From NCBI GenBank assembly GCA_902785605.1, contig CACZZL010000002.1, positions 1-64,000 on the forward strand: a stretch of 64,000 nucleotides of DNA, in the 5' to 3' direction. The notes under the pieces are model-generated. The model did no database searches and was not told the origin of the DNA. It saw nothing but the letters and a program-made list of their open reading frames with translations. Shown in pieces: positions 31,712-40,790 of the stretch. This DNA comes from an uncultured Bacteroidales bacterium. GTDB lineage: Bacteria; Bacteroidota; Bacteroidia; Bacteroidales; Paludibacteraceae. Positions within the stretch are counted from its first letter, which is position 1. Each line of letters opens with the position of its first letter. The translations under genes were made by a program, and so were the position numbers.

Positions 31712-32605
31712 ATGGAGACACAAAAGCAGGAAAACGACATTTTGCTGGACTTTTCAGGTTTTGAATGGGTCAGTTTTATCCCCGGAGAGACGTCCGTGGA
31801 CGATATATGCGTCATGCATGTCAAAGGTGAAAAAAGTGCTATTATCAATCGGATTATTCCCGAGCAGTATTTTTCGCCGAGTTATTGTTTTCAAATTGTG
31901 AATAAAGGATTCGGCAAGATCTATATTAACAACGAAGAATATGATATTAAAGCCAATGACGGATTTCTCTTGGCTCCGGAATTCTTGGTAAAGCGCCCCT
32001 CCGACTTGGATCGTAACATAGATATGTATATCTTAGCCACCTCCCGCAAATTTATGAAAGAAATGAATCCGCAATTCCCTTTGTCGCTCATTTCACATAC
32101 GTATATTCATCCCGTTTGGCACATGAACGCGCAGGCAGTACAATGTAGCATCCATTATTTTGAATTGTTACGTGAGGTGGTTGCCTCGCAAAATCGCACA
32201 GCCACCATGTTTCTCGTTTATTCGCTTTTCCATTTTCTGGCAGGGGATATCGCGAACGCCAAAATGCGTGCGCCGTCCATGTCACGCAACGAAGATATCA
32301 CAGGGCGTTTTATGCACCTGGTGGATGCCCATTGCGAACAGCAGCACTCACTCGATTGGTACGCCGGCCAACTGTGCCTCTCCACACGATATGTGGCAAA
32401 CACCGTCAAAGAGACGCTCGGAACGACCGCCAGTTCGTTTATCGAACGCGCACTCATGCAGCGTGCCAAAACACTTCTTGTCTCTACGCCCATGCCCATA
32501 CAGCAAATAGCCGACCAGCTCGGTTTCCAGAACCAAAGCCATTTCGGCACCTTCTTCAAGCGTCACGAAGGAATAAGTCCTGCTGCCTTTAGAAAGCAGC
32601 AGTAA
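31712..32605 (+). CDS. AraC-family transcriptional regulator
   Basis: 297 residues. Residues 1-170 are a cupin-like ligand domain (FCFQIVNKGFGKIYINNEEYDIKANDGFLL region); the last 100 residues carry the double HTH: SLDWYAGQLCLSTRYVANTVKETLG and IQQIADQLGFQNQSHFGTFFKRHEGISPAAFRK. Probably controls surface-polysaccharide or colonisation genes as related Bacteroidetes regulators do; the divergent GT4/PCMD/esterase group is the nearest candidate target. Ends at a bidirectional terminator shared with lon. Confidence 0.9.
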   Translation: METQKQENDILLDFSGFEWVSFIPGETSVDDICVMHVKGEKSAIINRIIPEQYFSPSYCFQIVNKGFGKIYINNEEYDIKANDGFLLAPEFLVKRPSDLDRNIDMYILATSRKFMKEMNPQFPLSLISHTYIHPVWHMNAQAVQCSIHYFELLREVVASQNRTATMFLVYSLFHFLAGDIANAKMRAPSMSRNEDITGRFMHLVDAHCEQQHSLDWYAGQLCLSTRYVANTVKETLGTTASSFIERALMQRAKTLLVSTPMPIQQIADQLGFQNQSHFGTFFKRHEGISPAAFRKQQ

Positions 32606-32631
32606 GAATTGATTTGGCAATTACGACGTAC

Positions 32632-32662
32632 AAAAAAGGCGCTGCTTATTGCAGTGCCTTTT
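32632..32662. terminator. Bidirectional terminator between the AraC gene and lon
   Basis: AAAAAAGGCGCTGC, loop TTATT, GCAGTGCCTTTT. The lon stop codon is in the loop. Confidence 0.85.
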
Positions 32663-35015
32663 CTATTACTTCGCTGATATCGTGGACGAAGTGGAGGTTG
32701 AGACCTTTGAGGTATATCTCATTGATCTCCGCGACATCCTTGCGGTTGTCTTCACAAAGGATGATATCTGTGATGCCGGCGCGTTTGGCAGCGAGCAGTT
32801 TCTCTTTGACACCGCCGATAGGCAGCACTTTGCCGCGGAGGGTCATCTCGCCGGTCATGGCAATGCGGGGTTTGACAAGGCGTTTGGTAAACGCGCTGAC
32901 AAGTGCTGTCGTCATGGTGATACCGGCAGAAGGACCATCTTTTGGGATAGCGCCTTCTGGTACGTGGATGTGGACGGCTGTCTTTTCGAATACCTCAGGT
33001 TTGATGCCTAATTCCTTGGCGTGCGCCTTGACGTAGCCAAGGGCGAGCGTAGCGGACTCTTTCATGACATCGCCGAGGTTTCCGGTGAGGGTGAGCGTCG
33101 GCGATTTGGAAGCAGAGAGGCTGGTCTCGATAAAGAGGATCTCACCGCCGACCTGTGTCCATGCAAGGCCTGTGACGACACCGAGGTATTTGTTGGTTTC
33201 CCAGCTGTCACGCGAGTAGCGAGGCTGTCCGAGGTAAGAACGCAGGTCATCGAGGGTGACGGTGACGTTGTATTCTTGTTCCAGGGCAAGCTTGGTGTCG
33301 ACCTTGCGGCAGATAGTAGCGATCTGGCGTTCGAGGGAACGAACTCCGGACTCGCGCGTGTAATCATCTATGATATGCACGAGGATATCCTTCTTAAACT
33401 TGAGCTGCGAGGCTTTGAGGCCATGATTCGCCAGTTCTTTGGGGATGAGATGGCGTTTGGCGATCTCCTCTTTCTCTTCCTGGAGGTATCCGGTCATCTC
33501 TATGAGTTCCATTCGATCCAAGAGAGGGCGGGGTACTGTTTCCAGACTATTGGCTGTGGCGATGAAGAGCACTTTGCTCAGGTCGTAATCCACATCAATA
33601 TAGTTGTCATGGAATGTTGCATTTTGTTCCGGGTCGAGCACTTCAAGGAGTGCAGCGGTCGGATCACCTTTGTAGTCGGCACCGATTTTGTCGATTTCAT
33701 CGAGCACAAAGACGGGGTTAGAAGAACCGCATTTCTTGAGGCTGTCGATGATACGACCGGGCAGCGCACCGATGTAGGTACGACGGTGTCCGCGGATCTC
33801 CGCTTCGTCGTGCAGACCGCCTAAGGAAACGCGTGCATACTTACGTCCGAGGGCTTCGGCTACGCTCTTTCCGAGACTCGTTTTGCCGACTCCCGGAGGA
33901 CCATAAAGGCACAAAATCGGCGATTTCACCGGGTGATTTTCTTTCTCTTTTTTGCTACGAAGAGCCAGTTGGCGTTGAACAGCAAGATATTCGACGATAC
34001 GTTGCTTCACTTTATTGAGTCCGAAGTGGTCGCGGTTGAGGATCTCTTGCGCGTGGTTCATGTCGTAGTTATCGTCCGAATAGATGCCCCAAGGGAGCTC
34101 GAGCATGGTGTTGAGATAGTCGAGTTGGGTGGAGTAGTCGGGCGAGTACATATGCATATGCTCCAGGCGTTTGAGTTCTTTCTCAAACTGCTCAGCGACC
34201 GTTTGCGGCCATTTCATATTCTGTGCACGATCACGCAGTTCTTTGACCGTTTGTTCATCGTTGTCACCAAGATCTTTCTTGATGGTTTCGATCTCCTGCT
34301 GGAGGAAGAACTCGCGGTTGCGTTTGTCTATTTTTTCCGCTGTGCGGCGACGAATGTCTGCTTTGATGGTCAGTTCTTCGAGATCTTTCTCGAGGATCGA
34401 GAGCAGCGCTGTAGCACGTTCTGAGAGGGAATGAATCTCCAAGAGGCCTTGCTTGGTAGCCGTCGGCATTTGGTAAATAGCACAGATGTAGTTGACCATA
34501 GAAGGTGAACTGCCCATATGCTGAATGGTCGTTCGCAAGGCGGCAGGGGCATTCTCTTGCTCGCTGAGAACCTGCTCAATGACTTCCTTAATGGTATCAA
34601 TAGTAGCCTTGTACTGCTTGTCACTCTTGAGCGGCATTTGCTCCTCCATATCCAAAGCGTGTGCTTTGAGGACACCGTCTTCCTCCAGGAAATCAACGGC
34701 TTGTACGCGGTTCAGACCTTCAAAGATAGCCATCTGCGTGTCTTTGCCCATTTCCGGAACAGGAATGATTTGGATAACACGCGCCATAACACCGACGGTA
34801 TAGAGGTCCTGTTCGGTAGGATCCTTGGCATCGTTGTTTTTCTGCGTAAGGAGAATGAGCGAGCGTTGGTCTTTGCTCGCCGCTTTGAGAAGTTTGAGAC
34901 TGCTTTTCTTGGAAATAGCAATTGGCATCATTACTCCCGGATAGACCACATTGTTCCTAATAGGGAGTACTTCGTAATACTGTTGATTTATATTATAGTT
35001 TTCTTCCATATCCAA
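32646..35015 (-). CDS. lon: ATP-dependent protease Lon
   Basis: 789 residues (ATG 35015, or 35009 two codons on). Complete three-domain Lon: N-terminal substrate domain (VLPIRNNVVYPGVMMPI), AAA+ module with Walker A GPPGVGKTS and Walker B VFVLDEIDK, sensor regions (RRTYIGALPGRII), and the protease domain with catalytic Ser in PKDGPSAG and Lys in GGVKEKLLAAKRAG. Degrades misfolded and regulatory proteins in the cytosol. Standard length. No strong promoter motif upstream; a TAATTTTTG-like sequence near 35090 is off-consensus. Confidence 0.97.
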   Translation of the reverse strand: MDMEENYNINQQYYEVLPIRNNVVYPGVMMPIAISKKSSLKLLKAASKDQRSLILLTQKNNDAKDPTEQDLYTVGVMARVIQIIPVPEMGKDTQMAIFEGLNRVQAVDFLEEDGVLKAHALDMEEQMPLKSDKQYKATIDTIKEVIEQVLSEQENAPAALRTTIQHMGSSPSMVNYICAIYQMPTATKQGLLEIHSLSERATALLSILEKDLEELTIKADIRRRTAEKIDKRNREFFLQQEIETIKKDLGDNDEQTVKELRDRAQNMKWPQTVAEQFEKELKRLEHMHMYSPDYSTQLDYLNTMLELPWGIYSDDNYDMNHAQEILNRDHFGLNKVKQRIVEYLAVQRQLALRSKKEKENHPVKSPILCLYGPPGVGKTSLGKSVAEALGRKYARVSLGGLHDEAEIRGHRRTYIGALPGRIIDSLKKCGSSNPVFVLDEIDKIGADYKGDPTAALLEVLDPEQNATFHDNYIDVDYDLSKVLFIATANSLETVPRPLLDRMELIEMTGYLQEEKEEIAKRHLIPKELANHGLKASQLKFKKDILVHIIDDYTRESGVRSLERQIATICRKVDTKLALEQEYNVTVTLDDLRSYLGQPRYSRDSWETNKYLGVVTGLAWTQVGGEILFIETSLSASKSPTLTLTGNLGDVMKESATLALGYVKAHAKELGIKPEVFEKTAVHIHVPEGAIPKDGPSAGITMTTALVSAFTKRLVKPRIAMTGEMTLRGKVLPIGGVKEKLLAAKRAGITDIILCEDNRKDVAEINEIYLKGLNLHFVHDISEVIEKALQ

Positions 35016-35172
35016 TTGTTTAATTATACTATTTTACATAATCACGATTAGGTTTGTGTAATGATTTTATTTTACATAAGTAATGGTACAAAAATTATGC
35101 CGTTTGATCAGGAGTGTCATTTTGGCAGATAATTTAAATTTGTTATATATTATGATTATGTTTAATTTTACT

Positions 35173-35523
35173 TTAAAATTCAAACGGATGAGCTTGACGG
35201 TATTCAAATTGGAGGGAGTTAAATTTCCATGCCCAAGCTGTGCTGTACGTTTTTCCGTTGAAGCCGATATGGTTTGCGGCTTCGTATTCGGCTTTCAGTT
35301 GCGCTTTGCCTTCCGGTGTTCCGTAATGTTGGGCCATGTAGTCGTTGGCATATGCAAAGACTTCCGAGTTGTACTTCTGCTTGGGAGATTGATTCTTTTG
35401 GTACGTTTCTTCGCGAGTACGGTAAAATTGTTTACCATTACGGATGTAGAAGTAGCCTTGGTCCTTCTTCTGGAACTTGCCATGAATCTCATCGATGGCT
35501 GATGTGGAGTTTATTTCTGCCAT
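35173..35523 (-). CDS. Hypothetical protein, 116 residues
   Basis: ATG 35523 (MAEINSTSAIDEI); the frame is open further upstream, but through AT-repeat DNA. No signal or membrane segment. Conserved-looking blocks: GYFYIRNGKQFYRTREETYQKNQSPKQK and MAQHYGTPEGKAQLKAEYEAANH, a charged and aromatic-rich small protein that may bind nucleic acid. It resembles proteins I have seen as conserved Bacteroidales unknowns, but I cannot name a family. Its leader of about 150 nt contains an 11-bp repeat and an AT-rich run. Confidence 0.7.
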   Translation of the reverse strand: MAEINSTSAIDEIHGKFQKKDQGYFYIRNGKQFYRTREETYQKNQSPKQKYNSEVFAYANDYMAQHYGTPEGKAQLKAEYEAANHIGFNGKTYSTAWAWKFNSLQFEYRQAHPFEF

Positions 35524-35629
35524 AAAAACGGTGTTAAAATGTATATTATATATATAATATATAATATAGTATTTGTGATACAAAAACGGGTCATTTTCGG
35601 GCTTGTTTTTACAGGCACATAAGCCTTGA

Positions 35630-35662
35630 CTGTCGGTTCACCGTCGGCTGACCGTCGGGTTT
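35630..35662 (-). repeat. Three 11-bp repeats in the leader of the 116-residue gene
   Basis: CTGTCGGTTCA, CCGTCGGCTGA, CCGTCGGGTTT, exact 11-bp period (one helical turn), 20 bp downstream of the -7 element. Could bind a regulator on one face of the DNA or form RNA structure. Confidence 0.6.
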
Positions 35663-35680
35663 GGACCGTAAATGACGGTA

Positions 35681-35712
35681 CAAAGGTAATACATTTTTCC
35701 GATATATGCAAA
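35681..35712 (-). promoter_or_regulatory. Promoter of the 116-residue gene
   Basis: Minus strand -33 TTTG 35709-35712 (TTTGCATATATC), 20 bp, -7 TACCTTTG 35681-35688. Confidence 0.85.
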
Positions 35713-35756
35713 TAATTGGATGATTTTTGTGCAAAAAAGAGAAAAAATACAAAAAA

Positions 35757-35915
35757 GTCGGGATACAATCCCGACGAAATGGACATAATTAAAGAGTGAG
35801 GCTTGTGCCCCACCCTTGTTGTCCGGATACTATCCGGACGAAATGGACGCTAGTATACTCGCTCGTGGAAGTCGCGAGCACAGGACACCTACTATTCGGG
35901 ATTCAATCCGGCGGA
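35757..35915. repeat. Hairpin-linker module cluster I
   Basis: Successive hairpins: GTCGGGAT-aca-ATCCCGAC (35757-35775), GTGAGGC/GCCCCAC (35796-35813), GTCCGGAT-act-ATCCGGAC (35821-35839), CTCGC/GCGAG (35858-35878), and an imperfect CGGGATTCAATCCG (35898-35911). Linkers GAAATGGACA and GAAATGGACG follow the first and third. The last one supplies the stop of the next gene. No coding sequence seen in 35524-35902. Confidence 0.65.
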
Positions 35916-36673
35916 AGGGAAGAAAGATGGGCTATAAAATCAAGGAATGGTTGATAATCTTGCTCCTTTCTTCTTGCAATATATGATGCTTGGCAAGTAT
36001 GAACAACCACTCGCTTATAATCTGGAGAATAATGTACATTGAGCCAAACTCTCTTTCCATCTCCTAATTTTACGAAATCTGTTTCCCCTTTCCATTTTAC
36101 ATCAAACATGCGTTCGATGTTAATGCCATAGTCATCAAAATATCTTCCGCAGGCCAATATGACTAAAGGAAATGATTTGTAAAACTCTGCCGATAACAAA
36201 GGCGTTCTTTTGTTTATGGATTCTTGGGTGGCAATAATATCATCTTCATTATTATTGTTGTTATTTGGGCGGCTCGCAGTACTGAACTCTGTAATGAAAC
36301 TAAATTTGAAGAAATCAAGCAAAGGTGCCGTTTTTCCTGGCTGCATTTCGTGGGGATAGACAGCATTAACTATCTTCTGATACACATACCAAGTTGGAGA
36401 TGTATCTCCATGTCTAAACTCCTGTCTACGCTGCGTAAAGCAGGTCATAGGGTCGTATCCCAACTCTGAAAAACCTTCGCCTTTCGTTATTTTTAACCAT
36501 TGATCATGGTTACCGAGCACTTCTAATCGATAGGCATCACTTTCTTTTGTAAAGCCGTGCTCCCTGCCTATTATCAAAATAGAAGAATCGGGATTACCCT
36601 GACCGAGGTAATTATATGGAGCATTCCCTTTGAATTCATCAAGTAACTTTATAAAACTATCTTTCATAATCAT
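35903..36673 (-). CDS. Hypothetical protein, possibly uracil-DNA-glycosylase-like fold
   Basis: 256 residues (ATG 36673, or 36667). I do not firmly recognise it. The opening DSSILIIGREHG, the central PLVILACGRYFDDYG and the later NVHYSPDYKRVVVHTCQAS recall, in order and spacing, the loops of UDG-superfamily proteins, but no catalytic motif is certain. A run of six Asn (about 140) is encoded by an ATT/GTT triplet repeat and may slip. The C-terminus LPPD and its stop codon are inside a hairpin-linker module, which suggests the element has replaced the original end. Own promoter. Confidence 0.6.
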   Translation of the reverse strand: MIMKDSFIKLLDEFKGNAPYNYLGQGNPDSSILIIGREHGFTKESDAYRLEVLGNHDQWLKITKGEGFSELGYDPMTCFTQRRQEFRHGDTSPTWYVYQKIVNAVYPHEMQPGKTAPLLDFFKFSFITEFSTASRPNNNNNNEDDIIATQESINKRTPLLSAEFYKSFPLVILACGRYFDDYGINIERMFDVKWKGETDFVKLGDGKRVWLNVHYSPDYKRVVVHTCQASYIARRKEQDYQPFLDFIAHLSSLPPD

Positions 36674-36693
36674 ATTATGTTAGAAATCGGCTA

Positions 36694-36725
36694 CAAAGAT
36701 ATAAAGAATTTATGATATATGCAAA
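36694..36725 (-). promoter_or_regulatory. Promoter of the 256-residue gene
   Basis: Minus strand -33 TTTG 36722-36725 (TTTGCATATATC), 20 bp, -7 TATCTTTG 36694-36701, then TAGCCGATTTC. Confidence 0.85.
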
Positions 36726-36726
36726 T

Positions 36727-37707
36727 TTATTCCATTGAATCTTCCATTGTATGTAAGAAATTGCGGAAGTAATAGAATCCGTCAGCATAGAGCTGATCAC
36801 GGATAGATTGACGGACTTCATCATTGTCACCCGAGTTGAAAAGAGACTTGGTACGCTCGTTTTCCATCCAAAAACGTACCAGAATATCCTTGAAGCCTAA
36901 TTCGCCTAACGCCCATACGATAGCTATTACATAGGATAATCGGAATAAAGAGCCGCCTTCAAAAGCCACATTCTCACGAATCAGTTGAAGATTGATAGTA
37001 TTGGATAAGATAGCAAACGCTTCTTGCTCGGTAAGCGGCAGATGTTGGCGCGCACAAAGATGAATGAGTTCATGCCATTCGAGACGTGAACGATCTACCG
37101 GATAGTCGGCCGGCATACGCAAACGAACAGGCAAGTAGCGATAATCGGAGGCTAGTCGTTCAAAGTTTTCAGCAATAAACTCGTCAGAAGCATAGTGTGT
37201 GAGGACTTTAGCGGCTTCAAAATCATGGTATAAATCCCATACGACTTCTACTGCTTTCATATATATAGGGTCGAAGTGCGTGTCCAAATACTTAAGCACG
37301 AATACTCGGTCTGTTTTAACGTTGGTGTCCAAAAACGTATAGATGATCTGCTTTTGTTCGTACGCAGTCAAATAAGGCAAGCGCACTTGTAACTCCTTGC
37401 GAGCAGCTTGTTTTTTGCCCGTACCATTAAAATCTGCGAGCACCTCCTCTACGGGGCGGTATTGGGGTTGCTCTTTGATTTCATGTTGATGCAGAAACGC
37501 ATCTTTTTCCCAATAGAGGGTATCGATTGCGCAGTTAATCACTTGAGGAGTGTGTTCTCCTACTAATTGCGACCACTCAGATTCCGGCTGTGTATTGATA
37601 AGCGCGCGGATAATTCGGTCCTCTGCGCCTTCCGCAGCGATGCTGAGCACTTGGTCTTTCCATGACATTTCTAAAAGCATGTCATCATTCCATAAATTGC
37701 TAGTCAT
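36727..37707 (-). CDS. Hypothetical helical protein, 326 residues
   Basis: No family recognised. No signal peptide or membrane helix. Mostly amphipathic helices in series (KQAARKELQVRLPYLTAYEQ, VLKYLDTHFDPIYMKAVEVVW, YVIAIVWALGELGFKDILVRF), suggestive of a HEAT- or ARM-like helical-repeat scaffold. Cytosolic. The -33 of the neighbouring gene's promoter lies just beyond its stop codon, so the two genes are transcribed separately. Confidence 0.72.
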   Translation of the reverse strand: MTSNLWNDDMLLEMSWKDQVLSIAAEGAEDRIIRALINTQPESEWSQLVGEHTPQVINCAIDTLYWEKDAFLHQHEIKEQPQYRPVEEVLADFNGTGKKQAARKELQVRLPYLTAYEQKQIIYTFLDTNVKTDRVFVLKYLDTHFDPIYMKAVEVVWDLYHDFEAAKVLTHYASDEFIAENFERLASDYRYLPVRLRMPADYPVDRSRLEWHELIHLCARQHLPLTEQEAFAILSNTINLQLIRENVAFEGGSLFRLSYVIAIVWALGELGFKDILVRFWMENERTKSLFNSGDNDEVRQSIRDQLYADGFYYFRNFLHTMEDSME

Positions 37708-37732
37708 AATCGTTGTTTTTCAAAATTCGCTG

Positions 37733-37740
37733 CAAAGGTA
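37733..37740 (-). promoter_or_regulatory. -7 element of the 326-residue gene
   Basis: TACCTTTG followed by CAGCGAATTTTGAAAAAC; the -33 is poor (CGAA on the plus strand near 37759). Confidence 0.6.
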
Positions 37741-37836
37741 TAAAAATAATTTGGAATACGAAAATTCTCCAGAATTTTGTCCGTAATGTACTAAGAATCA
37801 GCACATCGTGAAACGATGTAAACGCCAAGCCACATC

Positions 37837-38031
37837 CCGCATGGGCTACACCCGCATTGAGACCGAGCGGGCGGGCGAAGACGCGAAGGTCGAATATGGC
37901 ACGAATGTGGAGTGAGTGCCGGCGAAGCGGTAAACCGCCTACACCGCGAGCTAACAAAGCAAAAAAAGGCGACAAGAATGTCGCCAAATGGGACGATGTG
38001 GCGGAGCTAATGCTCCTTAAAGGGAACGTAC
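37837..38031. repeat. Dispersed repeat R, copy 1
   Basis: 93 bp (37837-37929) identical to 41265-41357, followed by a shared 28-bp block and two shared hairpins, GGCGACA-agaa-TGTCGCC (37968-37985) and GGAGC-taat-GCTCC (38003-38016). The core is GC-rich and ends in a GTGGAGT that is nearly complementary to the start flank of copy 2. No gene product recognised in it. Confidence 0.9.
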
Positions 38032-38089
38032 TGAAATAATGCCGGGACAATAAACAAAGTAAAAGGGTGAGGTTAAAAAAGCGAAAAAT

Positions 38090-38169
38090 GGCGACAAAAA
38101 TGTCGCCAAATGGGACGACCGGAATATCATTCCGGACAATGGACGATGTAACCGAAATAAGATTCCGGG
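38090..38169. repeat. Hairpin-linker module cluster II
   Basis: GGCGACA-aaaa-TGTCGCC (38090-38107), linker AAATGGGACGA, CCGGAAT-atc-ATTCCGG (38119-38135), linker ACAATGGACGATG, imperfect CCGAAATAAGATTCCGG. Together with copy 1 of R it fills the gene-free stretch 37741-38183. Confidence 0.65.
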
Positions 38170-38183
38170 CTAATTGACGAAGG

Positions 38184-38393
38184 TTATTTTATAGCGGCGC
38201 GTTGTTGGAGGTGTTGCTCTTTTCGAGCAGCGCGGTTGCGTTTAATAGTAGTGTAGTAACCGAAGCCGGCCATGGGATGACGCCATTCTTCGTCTTCGAT
38301 ACGCTCCCACTCTGCGTTTTCGCGGTGGCGGAGTTTGAGTTCTTGACACCAGAAACGGATGTCGGATATAAGTCGTTTTGTATGTTTGAACAT
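38184..38393 (-). CDS. Small basic protein, 69 residues
   Basis: Not recognised. Rich in Arg, Lys, Glu and Trp (RFWCQELKLRHRENAEWERIEDEEW), no signal or membrane segment; probably helical. It starts 14 bp after the stop of the FAD-protein gene and would be the last gene of that operon. Support is moderate: good codon composition and tight spacing, but no homologue known to me. Confidence 0.5.
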   Translation of the reverse strand: MFKHTKRLISDIRFWCQELKLRHRENAEWERIEDEEWRHPMAGFGYYTTIKRNRAARKEQHLQQRAAIK

Positions 38394-38407
38394 AGTGTAT
38401 TTTTTGT

Positions 38408-39637
38408 TTAAAGGGTTGACGTTAATTGTATTGCTTCTTTCATATTGTCCTCAATGCTGCTATAATTCCAACTGCCGTAACGACCAATGGAATAGATGTC
38501 ATGGCGCGCTAATTTTTCTTTGCAACGATTTACCTCATCTATTCCCTGCTTATTGATATGCACGTACGCGGGATTCATAACAACCGAATGCCATGAAATC
38601 AAATGCTCATTATTGACAATATGTGCCTTTCGTAAATCCTCCAATGTGCGAGCAAGCATTTTGTCTATGTCAATTGCAGCATTAGAATTGAAGCCGATTT
38701 CTACATATAGCGACATTCTATCTGCCGGAATAATATTGTTATAGAAGCCGACACGATAAAAACAATACTTCTTTTCCGGGAAATAAATCCAATGATTCTT
38801 GGTATCTAAGCCTCTCCCGTCGAAGCCAAGGTTAAATACCAGTACTTTATTACTTGTTAGGACCTTTTGATTATAAGGGAGTTGGCATAGTTTCAACAAG
38901 CGCGTGAAAGGAATTGTAGAGATAAGATGGTCATATTGGATCGTTCTCTTATTGGTCTCAACAATATGATTCTTGGTGTCGATTGATACAACTCGCTCGT
39001 TGAGCGCAATCTTACTTGCGTCCAAATCTCTTTCTAACGCGTGTACATACTCTATCGCTCCGCCTTTGTGATACAGGAAAGAACCATTGTAGGACTCATT
39101 CTTGGATTGCCGGAAGTTTCGAATGATTTCTTCCTTATCTGCGTACGGAAAAAAACGCCCCATAGCGTCAGCATCCAAGTTGTCCAAGTCAGTAGCGTAA
39201 AGTTTTGAATTATACGGAATAAGGAACTTTTCTGCAATAGATTTGCCGAACTTAGCATAAAGCATTCCCTTGAAGGTAGGCTGCTGTTTCTCATCCTTCT
39301 CGAACAAATCACAAAGACAATCGATAAACTCTTGTTGAGAAAGTTGGTGTATATTCTTCTGAAACGGGAAGTCGATTAAACGATTCTTGTATCGTATCTG
39401 CGTGTGTTTGTCAACCTTAATTAATTTAGATTGATCTATCCGTTCGCTGATGAATTGCGCGATATGCGGGTCTTGAAAATGGAAGAAATGTCCGGAATAA
39501 TCCCAAACAAAACCATCTTGGAAGATAGTATTACACAAGCCTCCAGTATGATCATCCTGCTCAAGAACCAAGTAGTCGTTCTTTGTGAAATTCGCGTATG
39601 TCAAGCCGGATACTCCAGCGCCAATGATCACATCCAT
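38408..39637 (-). CDS. FAD-dependent oxidoreductase of the amine-oxidase/protoporphyrinogen-oxidase-like class
   Basis: 409 residues. N-terminal dinucleotide site is VIIGAGVSGLTYA, with the second FAD contact GGLCNTIFQDGFVWDYSGHFFHF. The pattern (NAD/FAD site followed by WDYSGHFFHF, IPYNSKLYATDLDNLDADAMGRF, and the C-terminal YSIGRYGSWNYSSIEDNM) fits the group related to UDP-galactopyranose mutase and LPS-biosynthesis oxidoreductases. Next to a family-2 glycosyltransferase, so it probably modifies a nucleotide sugar or glycan. AT-richer than its neighbours, consistent with a mobile glycan locus. Confidence 0.82.
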   Translation of the reverse strand: MDVIIGAGVSGLTYANFTKNDYLVLEQDDHTGGLCNTIFQDGFVWDYSGHFFHFQDPHIAQFISERIDQSKLIKVDKHTQIRYKNRLIDFPFQKNIHQLSQQEFIDCLCDLFEKDEKQQPTFKGMLYAKFGKSIAEKFLIPYNSKLYATDLDNLDADAMGRFFPYADKEEIIRNFRQSKNESYNGSFLYHKGGAIEYVHALERDLDASKIALNERVVSIDTKNHIVETNKRTIQYDHLISTIPFTRLLKLCQLPYNQKVLTSNKVLVFNLGFDGRGLDTKNHWIYFPEKKYCFYRVGFYNNIIPADRMSLYVEIGFNSNAAIDIDKMLARTLEDLRKAHIVNNEHLISWHSVVMNPAYVHINKQGIDEVNRCKEKLARHDIYSIGRYGSWNYSSIEDNMKEAIQLTSTL

Positions 39638-39638
39638 A

Positions 39639-40664
39639 TTACTTCAATTTTCTTTTAATCCAACCTTTTGCGCGCGTATAGAAACGATACACTTTGAACC
39701 ATGGCCAATATAGTTCGAATGGTAAAACTCGATAATGCCGCATAACGATATCCGGTTTTACTGAATAGTGATTCTCACGAACATAAGCATCCCATAATGG
39801 CAAGTGAGACTTTGCATAGGCTTTGGGCTCGCGTGAGATCTCAAAGTAGTGATAGCGCACAAAACTCTCATACAAAGCAATGCCAAATTCTCTACGTTTA
39901 GATGGTTTTTGCGGAGTGTTGTTTTGCAGGAAGTGAATCGTTGACATAACTACTGTTGTGACATCGTCATAGTGTTTTGCACGCACAGCCGGATCGTAAC
40001 TTTGACCGGCTCTCCCTTTGTAATAGTTATAAACGCGCAAGTCGTAGTACACAAACGATTCAGCAAGAACTATCGGTAATCCCTCTAAGATAATATCATC
40101 ATAGCGAACTTTCTCCAAGAAAATAGGCAAATGAGGCTTGAGCATCTGAGTTTTGTAGATGCAATGTGTAATATATGTAGCATTGCCTATTTGCGGAGTG
40201 TGTAGCCAGTCGAAAGTATTCAAATCATACACCTTATTTGGAGTAAGATTGATAATGTCCGATTTGGAATATGAGTCTGTTTCAGCGTAATACGTTTGAC
40301 TATTAATGAATACCAAATCCGTATCGATAGATTCTAACTTCGTTATTAATTGACTAAACTGGTTCGTATCTACCCAATCGTCGGAGTCAAGGTAGAAGAG
40401 GTATTTGCCGATAGCCAATTCTGTACCATGATTCCAGGCTCCTCCGTGACCACGGTTTTCTTGGTCAACGACACGGAATACTTTTGGGTACTTCTTTTCG
40501 TACTCTTTTGCTATTACAGCAGAATTGTCGGGTGTGCCATCATTTACGATGACGATATCCAACTTTTCCAATTGTTGCTGAGGAACAAGCAACGAATCTA
40601 AACATCGCGCAATGTACTTTTCTACATTGTACATCGGGATGACTACAGACAATAATTTGTTCAT
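39639..40664 (-). CDS. Family-2 glycosyltransferase
   Basis: 341 residues from ATG 40664 (an ATG at 40673 adds three). GT-A fold: LSVVIPMYNVEKYIARCLDSLL, IVNDGTPDNS, RGHGGAWNHGTELAIGKYLFYLDSDDW holding the DXD metal site. C-terminal part has aromatic, basic segments (PFELYWPWFKVYRFYTRAKGWIKRK) that may lie on the membrane. Transfers a sugar during surface glycan synthesis. One base separates it from the FAD gene. Upstream lie an orphan promoter and a palindrome. Confidence 0.9.
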   Translation of the reverse strand: MNKLLSVVIPMYNVEKYIARCLDSLLVPQQQLEKLDIVIVNDGTPDNSAVIAKEYEKKYPKVFRVVDQENRGHGGAWNHGTELAIGKYLFYLDSDDWVDTNQFSQLITKLESIDTDLVFINSQTYYAETDSYSKSDIINLTPNKVYDLNTFDWLHTPQIGNATYITHCIYKTQMLKPHLPIFLEKVRYDDIILEGLPIVLAESFVYYDLRVYNYYKGRAGQSYDPAVRAKHYDDVTTVVMSTIHFLQNNTPQKPSKRREFGIALYESFVRYHYFEISREPKAYAKSHLPLWDAYVRENHYSVKPDIVMRHYRVLPFELYWPWFKVYRFYTRAKGWIKRKLK

Positions 40665-40790
40665 ATCTTGCATGGGTTATATAACAAAAACGCGGATTCC
40701 TTTTGTTGCTTATCCGCCTTCTGAGGTCTTAGGAAACCATAGTAACCGAATAAGCAATGCAGAAACCCACGCTGTGTATATACGTGTACG

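Noticed and set aside
35511..35813. 100-codon minus-strand frame across the promoter and repeats at 35.6 kb
   Set aside because: It would span the -33/-7 boxes and the hairpin cluster; composition is not protein-like.
37837..38031. Repeat R considered as an insertion sequence, MITE or CRISPR piece
   Set aside because: No transposase, no clear terminal inverted repeats in both copies, no target duplication and no regular spacers; kept only as a dispersed repeat.
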